Shown here: positions 1 to 6,396 of the stretch, piece after piece
Layout of the letters: each line of letters opens with the position of its first letter
Position numbering within the stretch: position 1 is the stretch's first letter
Source of the DNA: Roseomonas sp.
GTDB taxonomy: Bacteria > Pseudomonadota > Alphaproteobacteria > Acetobacterales > Acetobacteraceae
DNA length: 8,358 bases
Assembly: GCA_020249415.1 (NCBI GenBank)
Contig: JADCFR010000443.1
Span: forward strand, 1-8,358
Direction of reading: 5' to 3'
Made by a program: the position numbers and the translations under genes
The notes under the pieces: generated by a model
Database searches by the model: none
The model's input: only the letters and a program-made list of their open reading frames with translations
What the model was told of the DNA's origin: nothing

Positions 1-241
1 AACAAACACCAGAAAGCCCGCCGCCATGCCACATCAGCAATGGTGCGCACCCGCGCGGCGCGGCGGGGATCATGTACTGCGCGTAAAGCGCGCCGATCAG
101 ATAGGTGCCGTTGGGATCAACCTTGGCCGGCACGCCGCCCGGCGTGAACAATACTTCACGCGCCGGCTGATCAGCAATGGTGACTTCCCGCCCGCCGACA
201 TGAAAACTGCCCCAGCCTGCGAGGGAAACCGGTGCGGCCAT
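1..241 (-). CDS. Alpha/beta hydrolase, N-terminal 80 residues (runs off the window)
   Basis: An open frame starts at ATG 241-239 and runs without a stop to the window edge, so only the first 80 residues are seen. The start lies 8 nt after the stop of the upstream flavoprotein gene, and a GAGG sequence across that stop is 6 nt from the ATG, so the two genes look like one coupled transcription unit. Residues 67-75 read APLLMWHGGG. A hydrophobic strand followed by HGGG is the usual oxyanion-hole segment of esterases with the alpha/beta-hydrolase fold. The preceding pattern, with AREVLFTPGG and then NGTYLIGALYAQYMIPA, resembles the family of the Alcaligenes esterase 713, though that is from memory. 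The nucleophile, acid and histidine would lie outside the window. No signal peptide is evident. The substrate is unknown. Confidence 0.75.
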   Translation of the reverse strand, partial: MAAPVSLAGWGSFHVGGREVTIADQPAREVLFTPGGVPAKVDPNGTYLIGALYAQYMIPAAPRGCAPLLMWHGGGLSGVC

Positions 242-249
242 GATTGGCC

Positions 250-1650
250 TCAGCGCCCGGTCAGGATGCGTTCCACCAATTGCTTCGCGCTTGGGATGAA
301 GCCATTGGAATAGAAAGGATCGGACCCGAAGCGATAGGCATTATGCCCGGCGAACATCAGGTTCTTTTCCAAGGCGCCATCATGGCTGATATCTTGCAAG
401 GTCTTTTGGATGCAGAAGCTGCGCGGATCGGCGCGGCGGCCATTATCAAAATCCGGTTCATGGTGAGACCAATTGGAAAAGCGGCAGGCTGAAAGACAGC
501 CCATGCAATCCACCTGATCCTTGACGATTTCGCGGGATTTCTCGGGGGTCACGAATATCAGCGTATTGTCGGGCGTGCGCATGGCTTCCGTGAAGCCTTC
601 GGCTTCCCAATGCGCGATGCGCGCCAGGTCATGCGGTGTCACAAACACCGGGCGCTTGCGCGGCCCCACGCCATATTCCGCCAAATGATCGCCCACCGCT
701 TCCGCCGTATAGGCGACCTGGCGTTCATTGCGGTCTTCCAATTCGCGCAGGAATTCATTGCGCACGGCAGATGAATAGAACCCGGTCGGGGAGAAGGGCT
801 GCAACAGCACCTCACCCGGCTTCAGGGTCAGCAGCCGCTGCTTCCAGGCATCGCTGATCGGGCTTTCCTGCGTCAGCAAGGGGCGCGTGCCGAATTGAAA
901 GGCAATGGGGCCCAGATCAGGATTGTCGATCCAATCTTCCCATTCTTCCAGCCACCAGACGCCACCCGCCATGATGATGGGCACATCGCCCAGGCCAAAC
1001 TCGCGCATTTGCTGGCGCAGTTTCAAAACGCGCGGGAAGGGCGCTTCTGGCACTTTCGGGTTCTCACTATTGGAAAGCCCATTATGCCCGCCGGCCAGCC
1101 AGGGGTCTTCATAAACCACGCCGCCCAACCAGTCGCGGGTTTTGTGATAGGCGCGCTTCCAAAGCGCGCTGAAGGCGCGGGCCGAGGAAATGATCGGGTA
1201 GTAGTGGATGCCGAAATCCCGCGCCACTTCGGCGAGTTTGTAGGGCATGCCCGCACCGCAGGTAATGCCATGGATCAGGCCGCGCGCGCCTTCCAGCATG
1301 CCGCGCGCCACACGCTCCGCCCCGCCCATTTCCCAGAGGATATTGGCATGGATGCGACCCTTGCCGCCCGCCATATCCCAGGCGCGTTGCGCTTGCGCGA
1401 TGCCGCCCTTGATGCCGTATTCAACCAATTCCTCATGCCGGTCACGGCGGGTTTTGCCGTGATAAATCTGGCGGATGATTGTGCCATCCGCCTCATAGCT
1501 ATCGGCATTGACGGCCGAGAAAGTGCCAACGCCGCCGGCCGAGGCCCAGGCGCCGCAAGTGCGCCCATTGGAAACGGCAACACCCTTGCCGCCTTCCACG
1601 AGCGGCAGGACATCAACGCCCCCCATCCTGATTGTATTGATGGCCTTCAA
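250..1650 (-). CDS. Nitronate monooxygenase-family (2-nitropropane dioxygenase-like) FMN oxidoreductase
   Basis: This 466-residue protein has the sequence style of the NMO/2-nitropropane dioxygenase family: FMN enzymes with a TIM barrel that oxidise alkyl nitronates or act as related enoyl reductases. Visible family features are an N-terminal AGGVGTF loop (residues 38-44), HGITCGAGMP (127-136), PWLAGGHNG (183-191, the conserved GGH) and VPIIMAGGVWW (223-233), a typical flavin-phosphate-binding strand-glycine segment. The C-terminal part (about 375-466) is an extension with cysteines at 382, 385, 389 and 413 (C-x2-C-x3-C-x23-C). The start is TTG at 1650-1648: an AGGGAG sequence sits 9 nt upstream (1660-1665), whereas the first ATG (codon 9) has no well-placed ribosome site. 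It follows pnp on the same strand after 85 nt and is followed closely by a hydrolase gene. The physiological substrate cannot be told from sequence. It is probably cytoplasmic, since no signal peptide is seen. Confidence 0.85.
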   Translation of the reverse strand: MKAINTIRMGGVDVLPLVEGGKGVAVSNGRTCGAWASAGGVGTFSAVNADSYEADGTIIRQIYHGKTRRDRHEELVEYGIKGGIAQAQRAWDMAGGKGRIHANILWEMGGAERVARGMLEGARGLIHGITCGAGMPYKLAEVARDFGIHYYPIISSARAFSALWKRAYHKTRDWLGGVVYEDPWLAGGHNGLSNSENPKVPEAPFPRVLKLRQQMREFGLGDVPIIMAGGVWWLEEWEDWIDNPDLGPIAFQFGTRPLLTQESPISDAWKQRLLTLKPGEVLLQPFSPTGFYSSAVRNEFLRELEDRNERQVAYTAEAVGDHLAEYGVGPRKRPVFVTPHDLARIAHWEAEGFTEAMRTPDNTLIFVTPEKSREIVKDQVDCMGCLSACRFSNWSHHEPDFDNGRRADPRSFCIQKTLQDISHDGALEKNLMFAGHNAYRFGSDPFYSNGFIPSAKQLVERILTGR

Positions 1651-1659
1651 GTAACGGCG

Positions 1660-1665
1660 CTCCCT
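1660..1665 (-). promoter_or_regulatory. Ribosome binding site deciding a TTG start
   Basis: On the minus strand this reads AGGGAG, 9 nt before the TTG of the flavoprotein gene. It supports the TTG over the ATG eight codons further in, which has only an AGG directly abutting it. Confidence 0.6.
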
Positions 1666-1693
1666 AGCTTATGCACTGGGTTATTAGGGTAAG

Positions 1694-1719
1694 CCCCGCC
1701 CCGGTAAAAGGGGGCGGGG
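1694..1719 (-). terminator. GC hairpin after pnp, possible weak terminator
   Basis: CCCCGCCCC (1694-1702) and GGGGCGGGG (1711-1719) form a perfect 9-bp stem with an 8-nt loop, 17 nt past the pnp stop codon. No T-run follows it on the minus strand, so it may act as a 3' stabiliser of pnp mRNA or a leaky terminator that lets transcription continue into the flavoprotein gene. Confidence 0.5.
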
Positions 1720-1735
1720 TATTGGTCTGGCAGGA

Positions 1736-3937
1736 TCAATCGCCCCGCGGTTCACGGCGTTCGCGGCGTTCGCCCCGCTCACCACCGCGCCGGTCATCAC
1801 CTTCCGGGCGCGGGCGCTTGGCGCCAACCTGTTCGGTGATATCCGCGCCCGTCGCCTGATCCACGACGCGCATGGAAAGCTTCACCTTGCCGCGTTCATC
1901 AAAGCCAATGACCTTGACCTTCACCGCATCGCCTTCCTTGACGACATCGGTGGTCTTGTTCACGCGGTCATTCGCCAATTCCGAGATATGCACCAGCCCA
2001 TCCTTGGCGCCGAGGAAATTCACGAAGGCGCCGAAATCGGCGGTCTTCACGACCTTCCCGTTATAGATCACGCCAAGTTCCGGTTCCGCCACAATGCCCC
2101 TGATCCAATCAATGGCGCGCTGCGCGGCTTCAACGCTGGTGGCGGCAACCTTGATGGTGCCGTCATCTTCGATATCCACCTTGGTGCCGGTCTGTTCCGT
2201 GATTTCACGAATGACCTTGCCGCCGGAGCCGATCACATCGCGGATCTTGTCCTTCGGCACATTGATCACGGTAATGCGCGGCGCGGTCGCCGCCACATCG
2301 GTACGCGCCCCGGTCAGCCCCTTGGCCATTTCGCCCAGAATATGCAGCCGGCCTTCACGCGCCTGTTCCACCGCGATCTTCATGATCTCCGGCGTGATGG
2401 AGGTGATCTTGATGTCCATCTGAAGCGAGGTAATCCCCACTTCCGTCCCCGCCACCTTGAAATCCATATCGCCGAGGTGGTCTTCATCACCCAGAATATC
2501 GGACAGCACGGCAAAGCCACGATCTTCCTTGATCAGGCCCATCGCAATGCCCGCGCAGGGGCGCTTCAGCGGCACGCCGGCATCCATCATGGAAAGCGAT
2601 GTCCCGCAGACCGTCGCCATGGAAGATGAGCCATTGCTTTCCGTGATTTCGGAGACAACGCGCACTGTGTAGGGGAATTTTTCTTTCTCCGGCAGCAGCG
2701 GATGAATGGCGCGCCAGGCAAGCTTGCCATGGCCCACTTCACGCCGGCCGGGGCTGCCCATGCGGCCCGTTTCATTCACGGAATAGGGCGGGAAATTGTA
2801 GTGCAGCATGAAATCTTCGCGGTATTCGCCAACCAGCGCGTCAATCACCTGCTCATCCTGGCCGGTGCCGAGGGTGGCAACGCATAGCGCCTGGGTTTCA
2901 CCACGCGTGAAAAGTGCTGATCCATGCGCGCGCGGCAGCACGCCCACTTCAGCCATGATGGGGCGCACGGTGCGTGTATCACGCCCGTCAATGCGCTTGC
3001 CGGTATCAAGGATATTATTGCGGACCACATCCGCTTCCAACTCCTTGAGCAAGCCCTTGGCGAGGTTCACATCCGCACCTTCGGCTTCGAGCGCGGCGAT
3101 CACCGCCTTCTTCACCGCGCCCACCTTTTCCTGGCGGAGCAGCTTTTGTATCTCCGTATAGGCAACGGCCATATCGGCGCGGCCCAATTCGGCGATGCGC
3201 TTCTTCAGCGCCACTTCGGCTTCGGAAGGTTCCGGCAGCGGCCAGGGTTCCTTGGCAGCAACTTCAGCCAATTCAATAATCGCCTGGATCACCGGCTGGA
3301 AGCCCGCATGGCCGAAGGTGACGGCGCCGAGCATAACCTCTTCCGTCAATTCGCTCGCTTCCGATTCCACCATCAGCACGCCTTCGGCGGTGCCGGCCAG
3401 CACCAGATCCAGCGCGCTTTGCTTGCGTTCGTCGAGTGTCGGGTTCAGCACATAGGCGCCATTGATGTAGCCAACGCGCGCCGCGCCAACCGGGCCGAAG
3501 AACGGGATGCCGGAAAGCGTGAGTGCGGCAGAGCAACCCACCATGGCGACGATGTCGGGATCATTTTCCAGATCATGTGACAGCACGGTCGCAATCACCT
3601 GGACTTCATTGCGGAAGCCCTCAGGGAAAAGCGGGCGGATCGGGCGGTCAATCAGGCGCGAAATCAGGGTCTCGGATTCGGAAGGCCGGCCTTCACGCTT
3701 GAAGAAGCCGCCCGGGATCTTGCCGGCGGCGAAGGTCTTTTCCTGGTAATGCACGGTCAGCGGGAAGAAATCCTGACCCGGCTTCGCTGAGCGCGCACCA
3801 ACGGCGGTGCAAAGCACAATCGTGTCACCCAGGCGGGCCATCACGGCGCCATCGGCCTGGCGGGCGATCTTGCCGCTTTCCAGAACCAGGGTCTTGCCGC
3901 CCCAGGCGATTTCCTTGCGGAAGTAGTTGTCGAACAT
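1736..3937 (-). CDS. pnp: Polynucleotide phosphorylase (polyribonucleotide nucleotidyltransferase)
   Basis: PNPase degrades RNA 3' to 5' by phosphorolysis, acts as a trimer and often joins the RNA degradosome. The 733 residues show the full order: first RNase PH domain (about 10-145), helical linker (about 235-310), second RNase PH domain (about 315-545), KH domain (about 552-612) and S1 domain (about 620-690), then a 28-residue Arg/Glu/Gly-rich tail. Key residues are present: NGSSSM with Ser437-439 for phosphate, [10 protein letters not shown] with Asp486, Asp492 and Lys494 as in the E. coli enzyme, and the KH loop IGSGG (569-573). The start chosen is ATG 3937-3935 (MFDNYF), because GAGAGG at 3949-3944 is 6 nt away. 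The ATG two codons earlier abuts that site, and the frame continuing upstream to 4273 is non-coding leader. In most proteobacteria rpsO lies directly upstream; here an insert and a plus-strand gene intervene, so pnp must have its own promoter. Confidence 0.98.
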   Translation of the reverse strand: MFDNYFRKEIAWGGKTLVLESGKIARQADGAVMARLGDTIVLCTAVGARSAKPGQDFFPLTVHYQEKTFAAGKIPGGFFKREGRPSESETLISRLIDRPIRPLFPEGFRNEVQVIATVLSHDLENDPDIVAMVGCSAALTLSGIPFFGPVGAARVGYINGAYVLNPTLDERKQSALDLVLAGTAEGVLMVESEASELTEEVMLGAVTFGHAGFQPVIQAIIELAEVAAKEPWPLPEPSEAEVALKKRIAELGRADMAVAYTEIQKLLRQEKVGAVKKAVIAALEAEGADVNLAKGLLKELEADVVRNNILDTGKRIDGRDTRTVRPIMAEVGVLPRAHGSALFTRGETQALCVATLGTGQDEQVIDALVGEYREDFMLHYNFPPYSVNETGRMGSPGRREVGHGKLAWRAIHPLLPEKEKFPYTVRVVSEITESNGSSSMATVCGTSLSMMDAGVPLKRPCAGIAMGLIKEDRGFAVLSDILGDEDHLGDMDFKVAGTEVGITSLQMDIKITSITPEIMKIAVEQAREGRLHILGEMAKGLTGARTDVAATAPRITVINVPKDKIRDVIGSGGKVIREITEQTGTKVDIEDDGTIKVAATSVEAAQRAIDWIRGIVAEPELGVIYNGKVVKTADFGAFVNFLGAKDGLVHISELANDRVNKTTDVVKEGDAVKVKVIGFDERGKVKLSMRVVDQATGADITEQVGAKRPRPEGDDRRGGERGERRERREPRGD

Positions 3938-3943
3938 CGTCAT

Positions 3944-4237
3944 CCTCTCGGGCGCTGGCCCATGCCAGCGCGAACCACGCCGCGCCCCCTTTGGGCGACA
4001 GCGCGGCAGAAGGGGCCGAATGGCCCCGGAATGCGACGCATCGGGAGAAGACAGGAAAGCGCCGAGGATGCTCGGTGGCGGGGCCGTTTTATCGGCGTCT
4101 CGGGCGGCATGGGGTGGGCCCATCGCGGAAAGGCGCGACGGGAAGGCCGCCCATGTGGCCGGAAACGCCGCGGTGGTCCCTATCCGAAGCCACGGCTTGA
4201 AGAACTGTCTTGACCCGCAGCGTGCGCGGCGGTTGGT
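3944..4237. other. Intergenic leader/upstream region of pnp
   Basis: This roughly 290-nt GC-rich stretch between the pnp start and the left repeat contains no credible gene; the open frames crossing it have no ribosome sites and no recognisable protein. It holds the 8-bp hairpin beside the pnp ribosome site and a second perfect hairpin, GGGGCC (4012-4017) with GGCCCC (4022-4027) and a 4-nt loop. A pnp promoter must lie here or inside the repeat, but I could not find a convincing -35/-10 pair on the minus strand. Confidence 0.5.
3952..3971 (-). promoter_or_regulatory. Leader hairpin next to the pnp ribosome binding site
   Basis: GCGCTGGC (3952-3959) and GCCAGCGC (3964-3971) form a perfect 8-bp stem with a 4-nt loop, ending 2 nt from the GAGAGG ribosome site of pnp (3944-3949). 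In E. coli the pnp leader folds into a stem that RNase III cuts and PNPase then uses to repress its own translation. The present hairpin is well placed for a similar role, but it is shorter, and autoregulation here is inference. Confidence 0.5.
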
Positions 4238-4263
4238 GCCCCGGCTTCCGGCCGGGCAGCACC
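4235..4263. repeat. Strong stem-loop spanning the outer edge of the left repeat
   Basis: GGTGC (4235-4239) pairs with GCACC (4259-4263), and CCCGGC (4240-4245) pairs with GCCGGG (4251-4256), giving an 11-bp stem with a 2-nt bulge and 5-nt loop. Its outer three bases (4235-4237) lie outside the duplicated segment. At the right copy the corresponding bases (6176-6178) break two of the five outer pairs. The complete hairpin therefore exists only at the left copy, suggesting that this side is the original chromosomal context. Confidence 0.55.
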
Positions 4264-4455
4264 AAAGGGGCATATGGCCCGGCTAGCGGGAAATTGCCAC
4301 CAGAAACTTGCGGGACGGGCCAGGAAAGCGGCGGAAAGGCGCGGGAATTTTACGATTTTGGCCGTAATTTGAGGGCATAGTCTTGCTGGGCCGGGTTGCC
4401 GGCCCCTTCAGGAGGACCCCATGCGGTCAGTTTTTCTCGCGCTCAGCGCCCTCGC
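4238..4455 (+). repeat. Left copy of a 218-bp direct repeat flanking the insert
   Basis: This segment aligns without gaps to 6179-6396 at a constant offset of 1941. I count about 24 mismatches in 218 positions, about 89 percent identity. The first 77 bases have one mismatch, the next 66 have about 18, the following 61 have two, and the last 14 have three. It contains the upstream region, AGGAGG, ATG and first codons of the secreted-protein gene found intact after the right copy. After 4455-4457 the two copies part company. The copy is thus a duplicated gene start and not an independent mobile repeat. No transposase or terminal inverted repeats accompany it. Confidence 0.9.
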
Positions 4456-4459
4456 TTAG
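4421..4459 (+). pseudogene. Orphan gene start: 12-codon signal-peptide stub in the left repeat
   Basis: AGGAGG (4410-4415) is followed 5 nt later by ATG, and the frame reads MRSVFLALSALA then TAG (4457-4459). The intact gene at 6362 begins MRSVFLAISALA and continues. The stub therefore keeps a perfect ribosome site and the first two-thirds of a signal peptide, but ends where island sequence begins. It is a broken duplicate and makes no mature protein. If the repeat carries a promoter, transcription from this copy would run antisense into the AlbA_2-family gene. Confidence 0.7.
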
Positions 4460-4516
4460 CGCGTAAGCCCATTTCAGCAGATCGACATATTTTTGCTTGT
4501 ATAGAACTTTATTCAT
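4427..4516 (-). pseudogene. Truncated 5' end of a second island gene, coupled to the AlbA_2-family gene
   Basis: An ATG at 4516-4514 overlaps the last 8 nt of the AlbA_2-family gene in another frame, a typical translational-coupling arrangement. The frame reads MNKVLYKQKYVDLLKWAYA and then LSEGAEREKN before TGA at 4429-4427. The first 19 or so residues look like genuine protein (lysine, tyrosine and leucine in an amphipathic pattern). From about residue 20 the frame enters the left repeat and reads antisense through the duplicated signal-peptide codons, so the rest is junk. I therefore read it as the stump of a partner gene cut off at the junction near 4457. The family is not recognisable from so little. 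The alternative, a genuine 29-residue peptide, is less likely given the junction. Confidence 0.5.
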
Positions 4517-6092
4517 TGCTGTCGTCACCTTGCGACCATGTGAACTCATAATATGCGCCAGGGTCTCGAGGTTTCGACGATCGATAGGTGAGAAATTTTG
4601 CTGCCACTAGTCTATCCAATTTTAACTTTGTGAAGTGCCATTTTCCAGTGCGTAGGACTGCCATGGCATCGGTAACGTTAACGCGCCCCTTCTCCATCGC
4701 ATGATTTAAGATTGCCACTTCTTCCGGATCGAGCGTCGTCGCCAATTCCGCCCCGATAGCTGCGACTACCCGACCCCCCAATGGTCCATGGCGCAGGGAG
4801 GCATTGTTCCTGAGAACGGCAGTTACACGAGCAGAGTCCCCCCGATCCTCACTAAAAAGAGGGGCGGGCAGCTTTGCGCGTTCCATTTCCCGGCGAATAC
4901 GCTTGGTGCCTTCATTGACGCACCTCACCTCGCCCGTCTCGCGCAATGCCCGCATAATAAATGGATTACGTGGGTGGTGTCGGTCGTAAATGTTCGCTGG
5001 ATTCACACCGGGCATGAATCCGCCTGGACTTTGGAATACAATTCTATCATCGAACATTTTAATGAAAGTAGGTACACTCTTCATCATGTATGATCGATGG
5101 ACACAAGCGTTCACTATCAGCTCGTACCATGCGTCTTTTGGGTATTCCGCAGAGGACTGGAAGCGGCCCTCTACCCAAATCGTGAATTCACGGATATTCG
5201 CCTCAACAAGGGCCGCAGCAGCAAGAATTATGCTTCCGATATTCCCGCTCAACTGAACATCTTTCTGGACATTGTATTCTGCTCCAGATCCTTCGTCTAT
5301 GCCGGAGTATCGGAGAAAATGTATGTAAGCACCGGGAAACACATATCTCGGGTCCTTGGCGAACAGTAAGGCACATGCATTGTTCGGCAGGAATTGGCCT
5401 TGCGTTCGCCTGCCTAGAAAAAATGATTCTAAAATGCTTTCGTTGGTGTGTTCAGACGTCAAACCTCGAGTGGCTATAATTTTCCTGCAGAATTTTTCGA
5501 TTGAATCGGTATCAAAGTCTGCAGGATAGGCCAAGTTGACAACTTCCAATTCAAAGGATCGTTCGCCTTTGTCAATACGGATTTGTTGTTTTCTAACGTC
5601 ATCAATCTCTTTGGAACTATCTGCTATCCTTTCGAAGGCACGTCCATCACTCAATTCGATAAGCCTCTCATGAGAATATTTCACCAACATGAGGATCAGG
5701 AAGTCAACCTTGCCGTTTTCCTTAGTTATTCGAATCCTTTTTTGGTTTACCCTCGCCGCGGGACAGTAAACTGCGGCAGCCGCTTCAATGGCCTGAAGGC
5801 GATCTTCAGACATACTGCTGCAACCTTCGAGACGACACTTGTTGTCTATACCGATCACTACAACACCGCCTTTGACAGACGGCCCATTGCTCATGGCGGA
5901 AAGAACAGGACCAAGGTCTTTGGCTTGGATCTTTGAACTTTTCCTGTCGAACCTATCGTCCTCTGTGAGACGACAATATAGTTCTTGATCCTCGGCTTCG
6001 AATATCTGCTCTGGGGTGAGCAGTGGGTCGATTGTTGGGGGTGCCTTGGAGCCCCCCAACATTCCGAACATATCTAGTTGAGCTTCATCCAT
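4509..6092 (-). CDS. Schlafen AlbA_2 domain / HATPase_c_4 ATP-binding protein
   Basis: This 527-residue protein has the layout of the large COG2865-like family. An AlbA_2 (Schlafen-type, putative nucleic-acid-binding) domain lies at about 38-165, with DRFDRKSSK (46-54), LSAMSNGP (64-71) and GGVVVIGID (75-83). A linker has NACALLFAKDPRYVFPGA (238-255). A GHKL-like ATPase domain spans about 320-430, with ELIVNACVHRSY (324-335), FDDRIVFQSPGGF (347-359), RNP (375-377) and EGTKRIRREM (394-403). A winged helix is likely at about 453-515. Members are often called putative transcriptional regulators or RecG-like; some sit in defence islands. The start is ATG 6092 (MDEAQLDMFG), with a weak CGGAA ribosome site. 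The frame extending to 6206 would run into the flanking repeat and has no ribosome site. Base composition is AT-richer than the surroundings (22 of 60 GC at 5581-5640, against 42 of 60 in pnp at 2701-2760), indicating transfer. A biological role is not established. Confidence 0.85.
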   Translation of the reverse strand: MDEAQLDMFGMLGGSKAPPTIDPLLTPEQIFEAEDQELYCRLTEDDRFDRKSSKIQAKDLGPVLSAMSNGPSVKGGVVVIGIDNKCRLEGCSSMSEDRLQAIEAAAAVYCPAARVNQKRIRITKENGKVDFLILMLVKYSHERLIELSDGRAFERIADSSKEIDDVRKQQIRIDKGERSFELEVVNLAYPADFDTDSIEKFCRKIIATRGLTSEHTNESILESFFLGRRTQGQFLPNNACALLFAKDPRYVFPGAYIHFLRYSGIDEGSGAEYNVQKDVQLSGNIGSIILAAAALVEANIREFTIWVEGRFQSSAEYPKDAWYELIVNACVHRSYMMKSVPTFIKMFDDRIVFQSPGGFMPGVNPANIYDRHHPRNPFIMRALRETGEVRCVNEGTKRIRREMERAKLPAPLFSEDRGDSARVTAVLRNNASLRHGPLGGRVVAAIGAELATTLDPEEVAILNHAMEKGRVNVTDAMAVLRTGKWHFTKLKLDRLVAAKFLTYRSSKPRDPGAYYEFTWSQGDDSNE

Positions 6093-6178
6093 GGTAATTT
6101 CCGAGATACTCGAATCCAGTCGAGCATACCATTTATTGCGCGAATTCCTCTCGATTGGTTCTAAAATAAAAGAGCAGC
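6093..6178 (-). promoter_or_regulatory. AT-rich upstream region of the AlbA_2-family gene with an inverted repeat
   Basis: Between the start codon and the right repeat lie 86 AT-rich nt, the only room for the gene's own promoter inside the island. CTCGA (6109-6113) and TCGAG (6120-6124) form an inverted repeat with a 6-nt spacer, a possible operator. On the minus strand a TATGCT lies just upstream of it, but I see no good -35 at the right distance. Promoter assignment is tentative. Confidence 0.3.
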
Positions 6179-6396
6179 GCCCCGGCTTCCGGCCGGGCAG
6201 CACCAAAGGTGCATATGGCCCGGCTAGCGGGAAATTGCCACCAGAAACTTGCGGGGCAGCAAGGAAAAGCGGCGAATTGGCGCAGGAATTTTATAATTTT
6301 GGCCGCAATTCTGGGCCATAGTCTTTCTGGGCCGGGTTGCCGGCACCTTCAGGAGGACCCCATGCGGTCAGTTTTTCTCGCGATTAGCGCCCTTGC
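6179..6396 (+). repeat. Right copy of the 218-bp direct repeat, with the functional gene start
   Basis: This copy matches 4238-4455 and runs into the intact secreted-protein gene, with AGGAGG at 6351-6356 and ATG at 6362. A TATAAT hexamer occurs at 6292-6297 inside the diverged middle; the left copy has TACGAT there. No matching -35 is visible, so it is only a candidate promoter element. The left edge abuts island DNA directly. Confidence 0.9.

Noticed and set aside
895..1692. A 265-residue open frame on the plus strand opposite the flavoprotein gene
   Set aside because: It lies entirely antisense to a well-recognised protein, has no ribosome site and shows no recognisable motif. Long antisense frames are expected in GC-rich DNA.
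1988..3580. Several 60-220-residue plus-strand frames inside pnp
   Set aside because: They are antisense shadows of a gene with full domain structure and catalytic residues. Their histidine- and arginine-rich composition is typical of antisense reading.
3938..4273. N-terminal extension of PNPase by 112 residues
   Set aside because: The family begins at the MFDNYF-like sequence, a ribosome site fits that start, and the extension crosses leader hairpins and the left repeat.
4456..4462. TTAGCGC shared by the left junction and by 6384-6390 as a site-specific recombination core
   Set aside because: Seven bases in GC-rich DNA can match by chance, and the positions are out of register by 13 bases relative to the repeat alignment. 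Perhaps microhomology, but not supported as an attachment site.
6093..6206. 38-residue N-terminal extension of the AlbA_2-family protein
   Set aside because: Its first residues are coded by the flanking repeat, no ribosome site precedes the ATG at 6206, and the promoter region would be inside the gene.
6292..6297. TATAAT in the right repeat as a firm promoter call
   Set aside because: No acceptable -35 hexamer lies 16-18 bases upstream and the left copy has TACGAT, so it is mentioned only as a possible element.
6209..6361. 51-residue N-terminal extension of the secreted protein
   Set aside because: A perfect ribosome site and signal peptide start at 6362; the extension is upstream repeat sequence.
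4238..6396. A classical insertion sequence or composite transposon
   Set aside because: There is no transposase, the repeats are copies of a host gene start, island ends show no inverted repeats, and a 218-bp duplication is much too long for a target-site duplication.
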